NCBI RefSeq assembly: GCF_003061025.1 | Contig: NZ_QAIL01000581.1 | Location: 1-54,661, forward strand | Length of the DNA: 54,661 nucleotides | Origin: Pedobacter sp. HMWF019 | GTDB taxonomy: Bacteria > Bacteroidota > Bacteroidia > Sphingobacteriales > Sphingobacteriaceae | Direction: 5' to 3' | Part shown: positions 39,572 to 48,067 of the stretch, in pieces | How positions within the stretch are numbered: the first letter of the stretch is position 1 | Layout: every line of letters begins with the position of its first letter | Made by a program: the position numbers and the translations under genes | Notes under the pieces: generated by a model | The model's database searches: none | What the model was told of the DNA's origin: nothing | The model's input: only the letters and a program-made list of their open reading frames with translations

Positions 39572-40858
39572 ATGACCAATTTTGTAGAGGAACTAAGATG
39601 GAGAGGCATGTTGCAGGACATGATGCCTGGTACTGAGGAAAAATTAAATGAGGGCATGACATCCGGGTATATAGGTTTTGACCCAACAGCGGATTCATTG
39701 CACGTGGGGCATTTGACCCAGATCATGACGCTTATTCATTTCCAGCGCGCCGGACATAAACCTTATGCCCTTGTTGGGGGTGCTACAGGAATGGTAGGAG
39801 ATCCTTCTGGTAAATCTGACGAAAGAAATCTTCAGACAGAGGCTATGGTAGAACATAACCTGGCTGGAATGAAAAAACAACTTTCTAAATTTTTGAAATT
39901 TGAAGAGGCTGGTAATGGTGCAATAATGGTAAATAATAATGACTGGTTTAAAGATATGAACCTGTTTACTTTTATCAGAGACGTAGGCAAGCACATTACT
40001 GTTAATTACATGATGGCCAAAGATAGTGTGAAAAGACGTTTGGAAGGCGATTCTGGATTGTCCTTTACAGAGTTCTGTTACCAGTTGATCCAGGGTTTTG
40101 ATTTTTACTACCTCTGGAAACACCACAATTGTCTGGTCCAAATGGGCGGCTCGGATCAATGGGGTAACATTGTAACGGGTACTGAACTGATCAGACGCAA
40201 AGATGCAGGTACGGCCTTTGCGATCACCACGCAACTTATAAAGAAAGCCGACGGCACCAAATTTGGTAAAACAGAAAGTGGTGCGGTTTGGCTGGACCCG
40301 GAAAAAACCTCTCCGTATAAATTCTACCAGTTTTGGCTAAATGCTTCTGATGATGATACAAAGAAATGGATCAGAATCTTTACACTGAAAACACAAGCAG
40401 AAATAGAAGCTTTGGAGAAAGAACATGATACTGCACCTCATTTGCGTATTCTGCAAAAATCTTTAGCCGAAGATATTACGGTTAGGACCCATTCTGTAGA
40501 AGCCTTGGAGACTGCCATCAAAACCTCAGAGTTTTTGTTTGGCAATGGCTCCCTGGATTTTTTTGCAACTCTAAGTGATGCGCAGGTACTGGAGATTTTT
40601 GAAGGTGTACCTCAGCATAAAATTTCTAAGGCAGAGTTAGAGGGTGGAATGGATGCTTCAACTTTACTGGCCGAAAAAACAAGTGTATTCCCCTCAAAAG
40701 GCGAAGCAAAAAAGACCATACAAGGTGGTGGGGTTTCTTTAAATAAAGAGAAGATTAAAGAGGCTTCTGTTGTATTCAATGCAGCACATCTGTTAAATGG
40801 TAAATATATTATTATACAGAAAGGAAAAAAGAACTACTTTCTTTTAACAGCAGAATAG
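39572..40858 (+). CDS. tyrS: Tyrosyl-tRNA synthetase
   Basis: This 428-residue class I synthetase charges tRNA-Tyr. It has YIGFDPTADSLHVGHL (HIGH-type motif, His44-His47), LVGGATGMVGDPSGKSDER, VQMGGSDQWGNIVTG, and the KMSKS-type loop TKFGKTESG. The C-terminal S4-like RNA-binding domain occupies ~360-428 (SKGEAKKTIQGGGVSLNKEK). A single gene between divergent and convergent neighbours, closed by a strong terminator. Confidence 0.98.
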   Translation: MTNFVEELRWRGMLQDMMPGTEEKLNEGMTSGYIGFDPTADSLHVGHLTQIMTLIHFQRAGHKPYALVGGATGMVGDPSGKSDERNLQTEAMVEHNLAGMKKQLSKFLKFEEAGNGAIMVNNNDWFKDMNLFTFIRDVGKHITVNYMMAKDSVKRRLEGDSGLSFTEFCYQLIQGFDFYYLWKHHNCLVQMGGSDQWGNIVTGTELIRRKDAGTAFAITTQLIKKADGTKFGKTESGAVWLDPEKTSPYKFYQFWLNASDDDTKKWIRIFTLKTQAEIEALEKEHDTAPHLRILQKSLAEDITVRTHSVEALETAIKTSEFLFGNGSLDFFATLSDAQVLEIFEGVPQHKISKAELEGGMDASTLLAEKTSVFPSKGEAKKTIQGGGVSLNKEKIKEASVVFNAAHLLNGKYIIIQKGKKNYFLLTAE

Positions 40859-40878
40859 TTTAAGACTTTTATAAAAAG

Positions 40879-40913
40879 AAAGCCGTTAAATGTAAGCTTT
40901 AACGGCTTTTTTT
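40879..40913 (+). terminator. Terminator after tyrS
   Basis: A perfect 12-bp stem (40879-40890 with 40898-40909), a 7-nt loop and a T7 run. An A-run on the left side lets it also serve the convergent LuxE-like gene. Confidence 0.9.
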
Positions 40914-40943
40914 ATGAAATAATTGGACCGATATCTAATCCGG

Positions 40944-41924
40944 CTATTGTACCAGTAAATTACAGCCCCGGATGTCTGCATTGTCAAAACGACCCAGTAC
41001 TTCAAAAGAACCATCCGGGTATATTTTTCCTAGATCCTGCGTCGCAATAAAAGAGCAGGAATTCACATTGGCGAGGTCGATGATATTGATGCCGCCAGTT
41101 TGGTGGTTTCGAATTAAACTCAAAGGATCGTTAGTGTCGCGCAGTACAATTTTCATCCACGCAGGACAGTAAAAAATACCTTCTCCAAAAGAATAAGCTT
41201 GTGAAAGGAGCTCTGTCATTCCATATTCGCTGTGTATAGCACTTACGCCAAAACCAGCCTGAAGCAAATCATGAAGCTCTTCTCTCACCATTTCTTTTCT
41301 TTTGCCTTTCATACCCCCCGTTTCCATGACAATCAATTCAGGGAAATCCAGCCGATAGCGCTCAATAAAATCGAGCAGGGCATAAGTGACACCTATTAAA
41401 ATGGTTCTTTGCTTATTGTCTTGTAGTTTCTTTAGCTTCTGGTAGAGCTCGTCATGGTTGTGCAGGAAATAGCCACTATCGGGATGTTTGCTCTGTTTTA
41501 GTAATGCATCTACCATATATATCAAAGAAGATCCATCTCTTTCCAGGTAAGAGGGTAAGAGTGCCAAAAGGCAGGTATCTTCTATCTTCCCATAAAACAG
41601 TTCAAAAGCCTTGTTAAAACTATCTTCATAGATACTGACATCTGTAACCATATGACGGCTTTGGACCATGCCGGTTGTACCCGAGCTACTGAAAATAATT
41701 TCCGGTATTTTCGGATTACTCAGTACTTCATGCGTTTTAAAAAAGGAAATGGGTAGATAAGGGATATCCAGTACGCTGCTGATGTGAGCAGGAATGATGT
41801 TGAGGTGCCGGATATAAGATGCATATACTGCACAATGTTCTGCCTGATGTTTGAAAATGGCCAGTGCCGTTTCATCAAACTCAGAATCATTGTTGATGGA
41901 AAATATTTGCTGGATAGGATTCAC
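40944..41924 (-). CDS. LuxE-like acyl-protein synthetase
   Basis: This ~326-residue member of the LuxE/PaaK adenylate-forming group has SSSGTTGMVQSRHMVTD (Ser/Thr/Gly-rich ATP loop), VIVMETGGMKGKRKEM, SEYGMTELLSQAY (the aryl/acyl-activating Y-G-x-T-E motif) and IATQDLGKI/VLGRFDNADIRG. LuxE activates fatty acids and forms acyl-enzyme intermediates; in Bacteroidota this orphan protein's substrate is unknown, and no luxCD is near. The frame opens at GTG 41939, but GTG 41924 (VNPIQQIFSI) is the more natural start. It is last in a minus-strand trio. Confidence 0.82.
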   Translation of the reverse strand: MNPIQQIFSINNDSEFDETALAIFKHQAEHCAVYASYIRHLNIIPAHISSVLDIPYLPISFFKTHEVLSNPKIPEIIFSSSGTTGMVQSRHMVTDVSIYEDSFNKAFELFYGKIEDTCLLALLPSYLERDGSSLIYMVDALLKQSKHPDSGYFLHNHDELYQKLKKLQDNKQRTILIGVTYALLDFIERYRLDFPELIVMETGGMKGKRKEMVREELHDLLQAGFGVSAIHSEYGMTELLSQAYSFGEGIFYCPAWMKIVLRDTNDPLSLIRNHQTGGINIIDLANVNSCSFIATQDLGKIYPDGSFEVLGRFDNADIRGCNLLVQ

Positions 41925-41963
41925 CTTGCAAAAATACACAAGATTTTTGTTTTAGAATGCGCT

Positions 41964-42329
41964 TTAGCCAGCATGTTGTCCTGATTTTGTTTTTTTACAC
42001 AGGATAGCCTTGCGGAAATGATATCCGCAAATGCCGCTGATTGCTGCAATAAAACCACCAAGAATTCCAGTCAGTATCAATACCAGTATCCATGATTTTA
42101 CGGCGAGCATTTCTGCAATGCGCCCCGCCAATATATTGTGATTTGGAATGCTCTTAAACAGAGCCATACCAATCCACAATAGGAAAATTGCTGCAAAAGG
42201 AAACCATAATGATATTTTAGCAGTTTTTCCGATCAGACCACAGGTTACAAAACTGATGATCACAATGACCCACCATGGAAAGATGATCTGTAATAGAAAT
42301 GAAGCAATTAGTATAACAATAAAGACCAT
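41964..42329 (-). CDS. Small four-helix membrane protein of unknown function
   Basis: I do not recognise the family. The 121-residue protein has about four hydrophobic segments (residues ~1-17, 20-34, 38-58, 80-103) and a basic cytoplasmic tail (FRKAILCKKTKSGQ). It starts 3 bp downstream of the penicillin acylase gene and ends 39 bp before the LuxE-like start, so it is probably cotranscribed with both. Confidence 0.75.
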   Translation of the reverse strand: MVFIVILIASFLLQIIFPWWVIVIISFVTCGLIGKTAKISLWFPFAAIFLLWIGMALFKSIPNHNILAGRIAEMLAVKSWILVLILTGILGGFIAAISGICGYHFRKAILCKKTKSGQHAG

Positions 42330-42332
42330 AAT

Positions 42333-44768
42333 CTATTTGTTGGAGATGTGAAGGTTAGAAATTATTTTGGCGGATGGATCCTTTGGTGTCTGCATAAAGT
42401 ACAAGTCATACAATTCTCCCCTGGACCAGGTTTCGATCATATTGTCATAAAAGGGGCTGCCTGGATTACCAGACTGACCACCCGGAAATACCCCATGTCC
42501 TTTGGGGTTTTTACCCAGTTCAACCACCATTCTCCATGATGGCCCGTTCTTTTCACCAAGGGCATTAATGGTACTTTTTGCACCACCCATCATTAAAGTC
42601 TTTGAGCCCAGTCCGGGAATATTGGCTAAATGGGGTACATGGGTTTGTTTCACCCTGGCCCATTCCCAGTTCTTCCCGATAGGACCAAGTTTTTTTTCCA
42701 GGCTGTCACAGGCATATTTAAAAGATTCATTAACCAGATCGTTCAGTGTTTCCTTTTTGGAAGTCAGAACATTGTCAAACCATTTGGAGTTCGGGTCTTT
42801 CAGGATGAGCTCTATCGTCCTGTCCCTGGATGGATAACGCATTGGAATTCCTTTAATAGTGAAATCGTCATCCCATATGTCAAAAAACAAACGTGTAGAC
42901 CACAAATCAAAGACACTGGCGCCAATTTCTTTTGCATTATAATATTTATTCCATTTGCTGATGATGTTAAAGGCTTCCTTTTGCGTTGCGTTCAGGGCAT
43001 TGTTGTCTACGCGGCTGAGCAGGGCAGGAAGCAGATTCTCTGCAAAAATACTGTAAGCGTCACTTTGCATGAGTCGTATACTGTCGGCTGTCGCATTAGT
43101 CATCTTACTTAAACGATCATTGATGCGCTTTCCCCGTTCATAAGAACTGAATTCCCAGTTGATATAATAGGGATAGGTTTGATCGGTAGAACTCTGATTG
43201 GCAGAACTTACAAAATGACGCGGCGGATTTTTAACTGTGGGATTTTGTGAAGCAGGTATCCAGCCCTGCCAGTCACTTTTAGGGTCGCTGCCGTCCAGAA
43301 TAAATTTGCCCTGGTCCTTCCATTTTAAAGGAAATTTACCATTTGGTGTAATGGCAATATCGTTATCTGCGGAGGCAAAAATGAAGTTTTGCGCGGGAGC
43401 AGTATAATAGGTGAGTGCTTTTCGGTAGTCGGTATAGTTTTTTCCCCTGTTAAGGTAGTAGAAGGTCATGAGTTCATTTGACTTTTCATGGGCTATCCAC
43501 CTCAAAGCATGGCCTAAAGGAACATTGTCTGCCCTGGAAAGTTTCTCTGGTCTCTGGAAATAGACCACCGGCCCGTGATGGGTGTAAATTACCGTATCTG
43601 TTTCTGTGTGACTTCCTCTGATTTTAATTTTCTCCAGTCTTTCTGCGGTCCTGTTCCACTTGTTGTCGTACCAGTATTCTTTGTGACTATTGTCTTTAAA
43701 TTTAATTTGATAGAAATCCAGCACATCGGCTGCCACATTCGTTACACCCCAGGCAATATTCTGATTAAACCCTATAGTAATACCAGGCGCTCCTGGAAGT
43801 GAAACACCATAGGCATTTAAACCCGGAGCATGCAATTGTATCTGATACCAGATAGAGGGTAAGGTTAGATCCAGGTGCGGGTCATTTTCCAGAATTGGTG
43901 AACCGGAAGCTGTTTTTTCGCCCGACAATGCCCAATTATTGCTGCCAATTCCGTCTATTTTTTGCTTTGTTCTGATGTCACCGGTAACCATCTGATTGAA
44001 GGCCAAAGGAACTGCCGGAATAGGAAGAGGCTTAAAGTCCCATTTTGTACCTTTCGGGATGATAGGATCTTCTCTGAAAGGATAATCCGGGAAGAGATTA
44101 TTGGTTACCTCAGGGCCATATTTTTTAAGGATATTGGACATGTAAAATTCGTCGGAACCCATGGCCAGAACGGCCGACATTTGTTTGAGCAGCAAAGCAC
44201 ATTTAAGTGGGGTCCAGTCTTCAGGTACAAAATCAAGTATCTTATACTCCAAAGGGAGGTTCGCTTTGGAAAGAGAGTGGATATAGGCATTAATCCCTTC
44301 GGTATAGGCGGTCATCATCTCTTTGGATTTTGGGTCCTGCATCATACCTTCCAGAGAGTTTTCAGCACCATAAACCATTCCCATACGGCGTTGGTAACGG
44401 TCAAGTTCAATGGCCTTACTACCTACTACTTCGGATAAGCGACCGGCAGCAAAGCGGGTCTGAAAATCCATTTGCCATAAGCGGTGCATAGCGGTAACAT
44501 AACCCTGAGTATAATAAACGTCATAATCATTATTAGCAAAAATATGGGGGATCATCCGGTCATCAAAGACCACTTCAACACGGTCATGGGTACCTTTGAG
44601 CACAACCTTATGATTCAGGCCAATACCCGAGGGCTCCGCGTTTTGCCAGAATCCGGTAAAAGGATTTAGAAATTTCAGCAAAGGAGGGACAGCGCCAAAT
44701 TTGGTGTTGAAAATATAAACTAACAAAAGGGGGATGACGACACAGAATGTAGCTTTAACTTTATTCAT
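42333..44768 (-). CDS. Penicillin acylase family Ntn-hydrolase
   Basis: This 811-residue exported N-terminal-nucleophile hydrolase has a membrane/signal segment at ~7-22, an alpha part with HIFANNDYDVYYTQGYVTAMHRLWQMDF, and the autoprocessing junction at G275-Ser276 (IDGIGSNNWALSG), where Ser becomes the nucleophile. The beta part has ENDPHLDLTLPSIWYQIQLH, GAPGITIGFNQNIAWGVTN and FVSSANQ. The family includes penicillin G, cephalosporin and acyl-homoserine-lactone acylases; the substrate here is unknown. It is the first gene of the minus-strand trio and divergent from the TonB receptor. Confidence 0.93.
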   Translation of the reverse strand: MNKVKATFCVVIPLLLVYIFNTKFGAVPPLLKFLNPFTGFWQNAEPSGIGLNHKVVLKGTHDRVEVVFDDRMIPHIFANNDYDVYYTQGYVTAMHRLWQMDFQTRFAAGRLSEVVGSKAIELDRYQRRMGMVYGAENSLEGMMQDPKSKEMMTAYTEGINAYIHSLSKANLPLEYKILDFVPEDWTPLKCALLLKQMSAVLAMGSDEFYMSNILKKYGPEVTNNLFPDYPFREDPIIPKGTKWDFKPLPIPAVPLAFNQMVTGDIRTKQKIDGIGSNNWALSGEKTASGSPILENDPHLDLTLPSIWYQIQLHAPGLNAYGVSLPGAPGITIGFNQNIAWGVTNVAADVLDFYQIKFKDNSHKEYWYDNKWNRTAERLEKIKIRGSHTETDTVIYTHHGPVVYFQRPEKLSRADNVPLGHALRWIAHEKSNELMTFYYLNRGKNYTDYRKALTYYTAPAQNFIFASADNDIAITPNGKFPLKWKDQGKFILDGSDPKSDWQGWIPASQNPTVKNPPRHFVSSANQSSTDQTYPYYINWEFSSYERGKRINDRLSKMTNATADSIRLMQSDAYSIFAENLLPALLSRVDNNALNATQKEAFNIISKWNKYYNAKEIGASVFDLWSTRLFFDIWDDDFTIKGIPMRYPSRDRTIELILKDPNSKWFDNVLTSKKETLNDLVNESFKYACDSLEKKLGPIGKNWEWARVKQTHVPHLANIPGLGSKTLMMGGAKSTINALGEKNGPSWRMVVELGKNPKGHGVFPGGQSGNPGSPFYDNMIETWSRGELYDLYFMQTPKDPSAKIISNLHISNK

Positions 44769-44897
44769 TGCAGTTTAGTTAATAAATCGTCCTGTCGGAA
44801 CAAGCAATCCATTTAGTTTTCTAAGGCAATTTAATAAAACTTCGATCAATTTCCACCCTATCCAAATTTTCTAATCTTAATGTGGCTTAAAAATGAA

Positions 44898-44928
44898 TTT
44901 GTTAGTTTCATTAATTGTGTTAAATTTA
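44898..44928 (+). promoter_or_regulatory. Bacteroidota-type promoter for the TonB-dependent receptor
   Basis: TTTG at 44898-44901, 19 bp, then TAAATTTA at 44921-44928 match the TTTG-N19-TAnnTTTG layout with one change in the last base. The ATG at 44966 leaves a ~30-nt leader. Confidence 0.6.
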
Positions 44929-44965
44929 TATACACTAAGTTAAACCCAAATCTAAATTACAGCGT

Positions 44966-47854
44966 ATGATAAGAAATTTTACAAAAATTGCGTTGATTCT
45001 TCTGGTCTTTTGTTCTGTTGTGCCATCGGTACAGGCACAGTCTATTGCGATCAGCGGAACAATTACTGATAAACTCAGCCATGAACCGATACCGGGTGTG
45101 GGAATCATTGTTAAAGGAACTACGGCAGGGACCTCAACAGACCAAAACGGAAAATTTTCATTCAGTACAACGGAGAAAAGGCCATTTACTTTAGTCATTT
45201 CCTATATTGGATACGCTTCTGTGGAAAGGATAATTACAGGTCATACTGCGGCGCTGAATATAGAACTCGAACAGACGGGAATATTGGGGCAGGAAGTCGT
45301 AATTTCAGCCTCAAGAACACCAGAACGAATTCTGGAATCACCTGTCTCTATTGAAAGGATGGGACAAAGTACCCTTAAAGAATTGCCGGCTCCGTCTTTT
45401 TATGATGCCTTGGCCAATATGAAAGGTGTAGAGGTAAGTACACAAAGTTTGACCTTTAAATCAATCAATACAAGGGGCTTTAATTCCAATGGAAACAACA
45501 GGTTTAACCAATATGTGGATGGTATGGATAACCAGGCGCCAGGACTGAATTTTTCGGTAGGTAACATAGTGGGTATAAATGATCTGGACGTGGACAATGT
45601 GGAACTGTTACCGGGCGCGTCGTCGGCTTTATATGGAGCCGGGGGAATTAACGGGACAATGCTTATGACCTCAAAAAGTCCTTTTGAATATCAGGGGCCA
45701 AGTTTTCAGTTCAAGTCAGGAATTAACCATGTAAATGATAACAACAGCAGTACTCAACCATTTAATCAGTTGGATGTAAGGGTAGCCAAAGCCTGGAATA
45801 ATAAATTTGCAGTTAAAGCGACCTTCTCGTTCTTACAAGCCCAGGACTGGCAGGCAGATAATTATAGCAATTTTGACCGGGCATCCAGGACAGTTATTCC
45901 GGGAGATAGAAAGTCGGACCCCAATTATGACGGCGTGAATGTGTATGGAGACGAAGTTAGCCAGAACATGCGTAATGTAGCCCAGTCTGTTTTGAACGCC
46001 GGAACTTCTGCTTTTGTGAAGGGAGCATTAGGGTTGCAAACAGATCCTACAGCGTCCCAGATCGCCGCTTTTAAAGCCAACCCTGTTACTCAAGGCTATT
46101 TGACGAACTTTTTAAGTACCAATGCACAAATGAAGCCTTTTTATGCAGGTATTGTTACTAATCCAGGATTATTGCCCAACCAGAATGTGTCCAGAACAGG
46201 TTATGATGAAAGAGATCTGGTAGATTATAAAACACAATCTCTAAAGGTATCAGGAGCACTGCATTATAAATTTACACCTACTGTAGAAGCTATAGCTCAG
46301 GCGAACTGGGGAACAGGTACATCAGTATATACCGGTTCCGACCGTTATTCTTTGAGAAATTTTAGCATCGGCCAATACAAACTGGAATTAAATGGGCAGG
46401 ATTTCTTTGTGAGGGCTTACACCACGCAGGAGCGTTCAGGTGATTCTTATATCTCTTCTATTTTAGGAAGTTATATCAATGAGGTATCCAAACCTTCCAC
46501 ACAGTGGTTTCCTGAGTACGTAGGGACTTATGTTGGAGCAAGAGCACAAGGCGCAAGTGATGCCGCAGCGAACGCCGCTGCCAGAGCAGCAGCTAACCAA
46601 GGGCGATTTGAACCGGGTTCACCGGCTTTTGAGACGGCTAAAGATCAGATCATGAACACCACCATCGCCAGTACAGACTTTGCCAAAGGTAAATACGGCG
46701 CTAAATTTGATGATAAAACCAATTTGTACCACTATGAAGGTATGTATAATTTCAGCAATGCCTTTAATAATGTGGTAGAATTCCAGGTTGGTGCATCCTA
46801 CAGGCTTTTCCAGCTTCGTTCTGGAGGTACTATATTTGATGATTTGAACAGGGATATTGATATTAAAGAATACGGAAGTTTTGCTCAGTTAGGTAAGAAA
46901 TTTTTGGACGATAAATTAAAGCTTACTTTTTCAGGGCGCTATGATAAAAGTAAAAATTTTGATGGGCGTTTTACGCCAAGAATTACCGGGGTGCTTACTG
47001 TTGCACCAAACAATAATATCCGGGTTTCCTACCAAACCGGATATCGGAATCCAACTACACAAAACCAATATATAGACTTGTCTGTTGGCGGAGGATCGCA
47101 AAGATTAATTGGTGGTTTGCCTGAAATTCTCAATAAATACAACTTGTTTAGCAATCAGGCTTTTACGGATGTGAGTTATCGTGCGTTTTTGAATTCTGCG
47201 GCAACCGGAACACCTAATCCTGCTTTATTAACGCCTTATACCTTTGATCCCAGAGGGGTAAGACCAGAAAGTGTCCAGGCCTATGAAGTTGGGTACAAAG
47301 GTTTGCTGGGACCTAAGTTTTTGATTGATGCCTATGCCTACTATAACATCTACAAAGATTTTATTACTTCGGTAGATGTTTACCAAAGTAACGGAGCCGG
47401 TTCTTTTACGAAATTTGGAGTTCCTGTAAATGCTACTGGAAAAGTAACTTCGTATGGTGCAGCATTGGGCATAGATTATCTTCTGGGTAAATACAATCTA
47501 AGCGGTAATATATCCTATAATAAGATAGGCGATATTCCTGCTGACTATATCAATGATTTTAATACGCCTGAAATCCGTTATAATTTGGGTTTTGGAAATA
47601 AAGAAATCATTAAAAATATTGGATTTAACGTAAACTATCGCTGGCAGGGTAGTTTCTATTGGAACTCTTCCTTTTCTTCAGGAGAAGTTCCTGCTTTTGG
47701 AACGATGGATGCCCAGGTTAACCTGAAGATACGTTCCGTAAACTCTATGATTAAGATCGGAGGATCAAATATTTTGAACAAATACTATATTACTTCCTAC
47801 GGTAATCCTGCTGCAGGCGCAATATATTATGTAGCCTACGCTTTTAACCTTTAG
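44966..47854 (+). CDS. TonB-dependent outer-membrane receptor with carboxypeptidase-regulatory-like domain
   Basis: This 962-residue protein has a signal peptide ending near VQAQ (~25), a CarboxypepD_reg-like beta domain (~28-110, GTITDKLSHEPIPGVGIIVKG), a plug (~115-240, with VELLPGASSALYGAGGINGTML) and a 22-strand-type barrel ending in an aromatic C-terminus (YYVAYAFNL). It imports a bulky ligand using TonB energy. No SusD gene follows, so it is not a classical glycan pair; a siderophore or other ligand is possible. An Ala-rich stretch (SDAAANAAARAAANQG, ~530) is an odd loop insertion. It is transcribed alone, with a terminator behind it. Confidence 0.93.
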   Translation: MIRNFTKIALILLVFCSVVPSVQAQSIAISGTITDKLSHEPIPGVGIIVKGTTAGTSTDQNGKFSFSTTEKRPFTLVISYIGYASVERIITGHTAALNIELEQTGILGQEVVISASRTPERILESPVSIERMGQSTLKELPAPSFYDALANMKGVEVSTQSLTFKSINTRGFNSNGNNRFNQYVDGMDNQAPGLNFSVGNIVGINDLDVDNVELLPGASSALYGAGGINGTMLMTSKSPFEYQGPSFQFKSGINHVNDNNSSTQPFNQLDVRVAKAWNNKFAVKATFSFLQAQDWQADNYSNFDRASRTVIPGDRKSDPNYDGVNVYGDEVSQNMRNVAQSVLNAGTSAFVKGALGLQTDPTASQIAAFKANPVTQGYLTNFLSTNAQMKPFYAGIVTNPGLLPNQNVSRTGYDERDLVDYKTQSLKVSGALHYKFTPTVEAIAQANWGTGTSVYTGSDRYSLRNFSIGQYKLELNGQDFFVRAYTTQERSGDSYISSILGSYINEVSKPSTQWFPEYVGTYVGARAQGASDAAANAAARAAANQGRFEPGSPAFETAKDQIMNTTIASTDFAKGKYGAKFDDKTNLYHYEGMYNFSNAFNNVVEFQVGASYRLFQLRSGGTIFDDLNRDIDIKEYGSFAQLGKKFLDDKLKLTFSGRYDKSKNFDGRFTPRITGVLTVAPNNNIRVSYQTGYRNPTTQNQYIDLSVGGGSQRLIGGLPEILNKYNLFSNQAFTDVSYRAFLNSAATGTPNPALLTPYTFDPRGVRPESVQAYEVGYKGLLGPKFLIDAYAYYNIYKDFITSVDVYQSNGAGSFTKFGVPVNATGKVTSYGAALGIDYLLGKYNLSGNISYNKIGDIPADYINDFNTPEIRYNLGFGNKEIIKNIGFNVNYRWQGSFYWNSSFSSGEVPAFGTMDAQVNLKIRSVNSMIKIGGSNILNKYYITSYGNPAAGAIYYVAYAFNL

Positions 47855-47872
47855 ATACTTTTCTTATTCTCA

Positions 47873-47907
47873 CAGGCCCTGGTATTTTTTTACCGGGGCT
47901 TTTTTTA
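47873..47907 (+). terminator. Terminator after the TonB-dependent receptor
   Basis: An imperfect ~10-bp stem (47874-47884 with 47891-47900, one bulge and one G.U) is followed by T7. The remaining ~160 bp up to the GH31 gene hold a possible -7 (TATCCTTTG at 48030) but no gene. Confidence 0.7.
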
Positions 47908-48067
47908 TGATGAGCGTTCCATTTTTGCAAAGCTTTCCTTTTAAACAAGGCTCAAAATGACCAACAAGAAAAATCAAAAAACTTGATTAAAGTGTCAAAT
48001 ACAAATAAATGGTACTAATTATATATCTAAATATCCTTTGCTTTTAATATAAAAATTAACACTTTAG

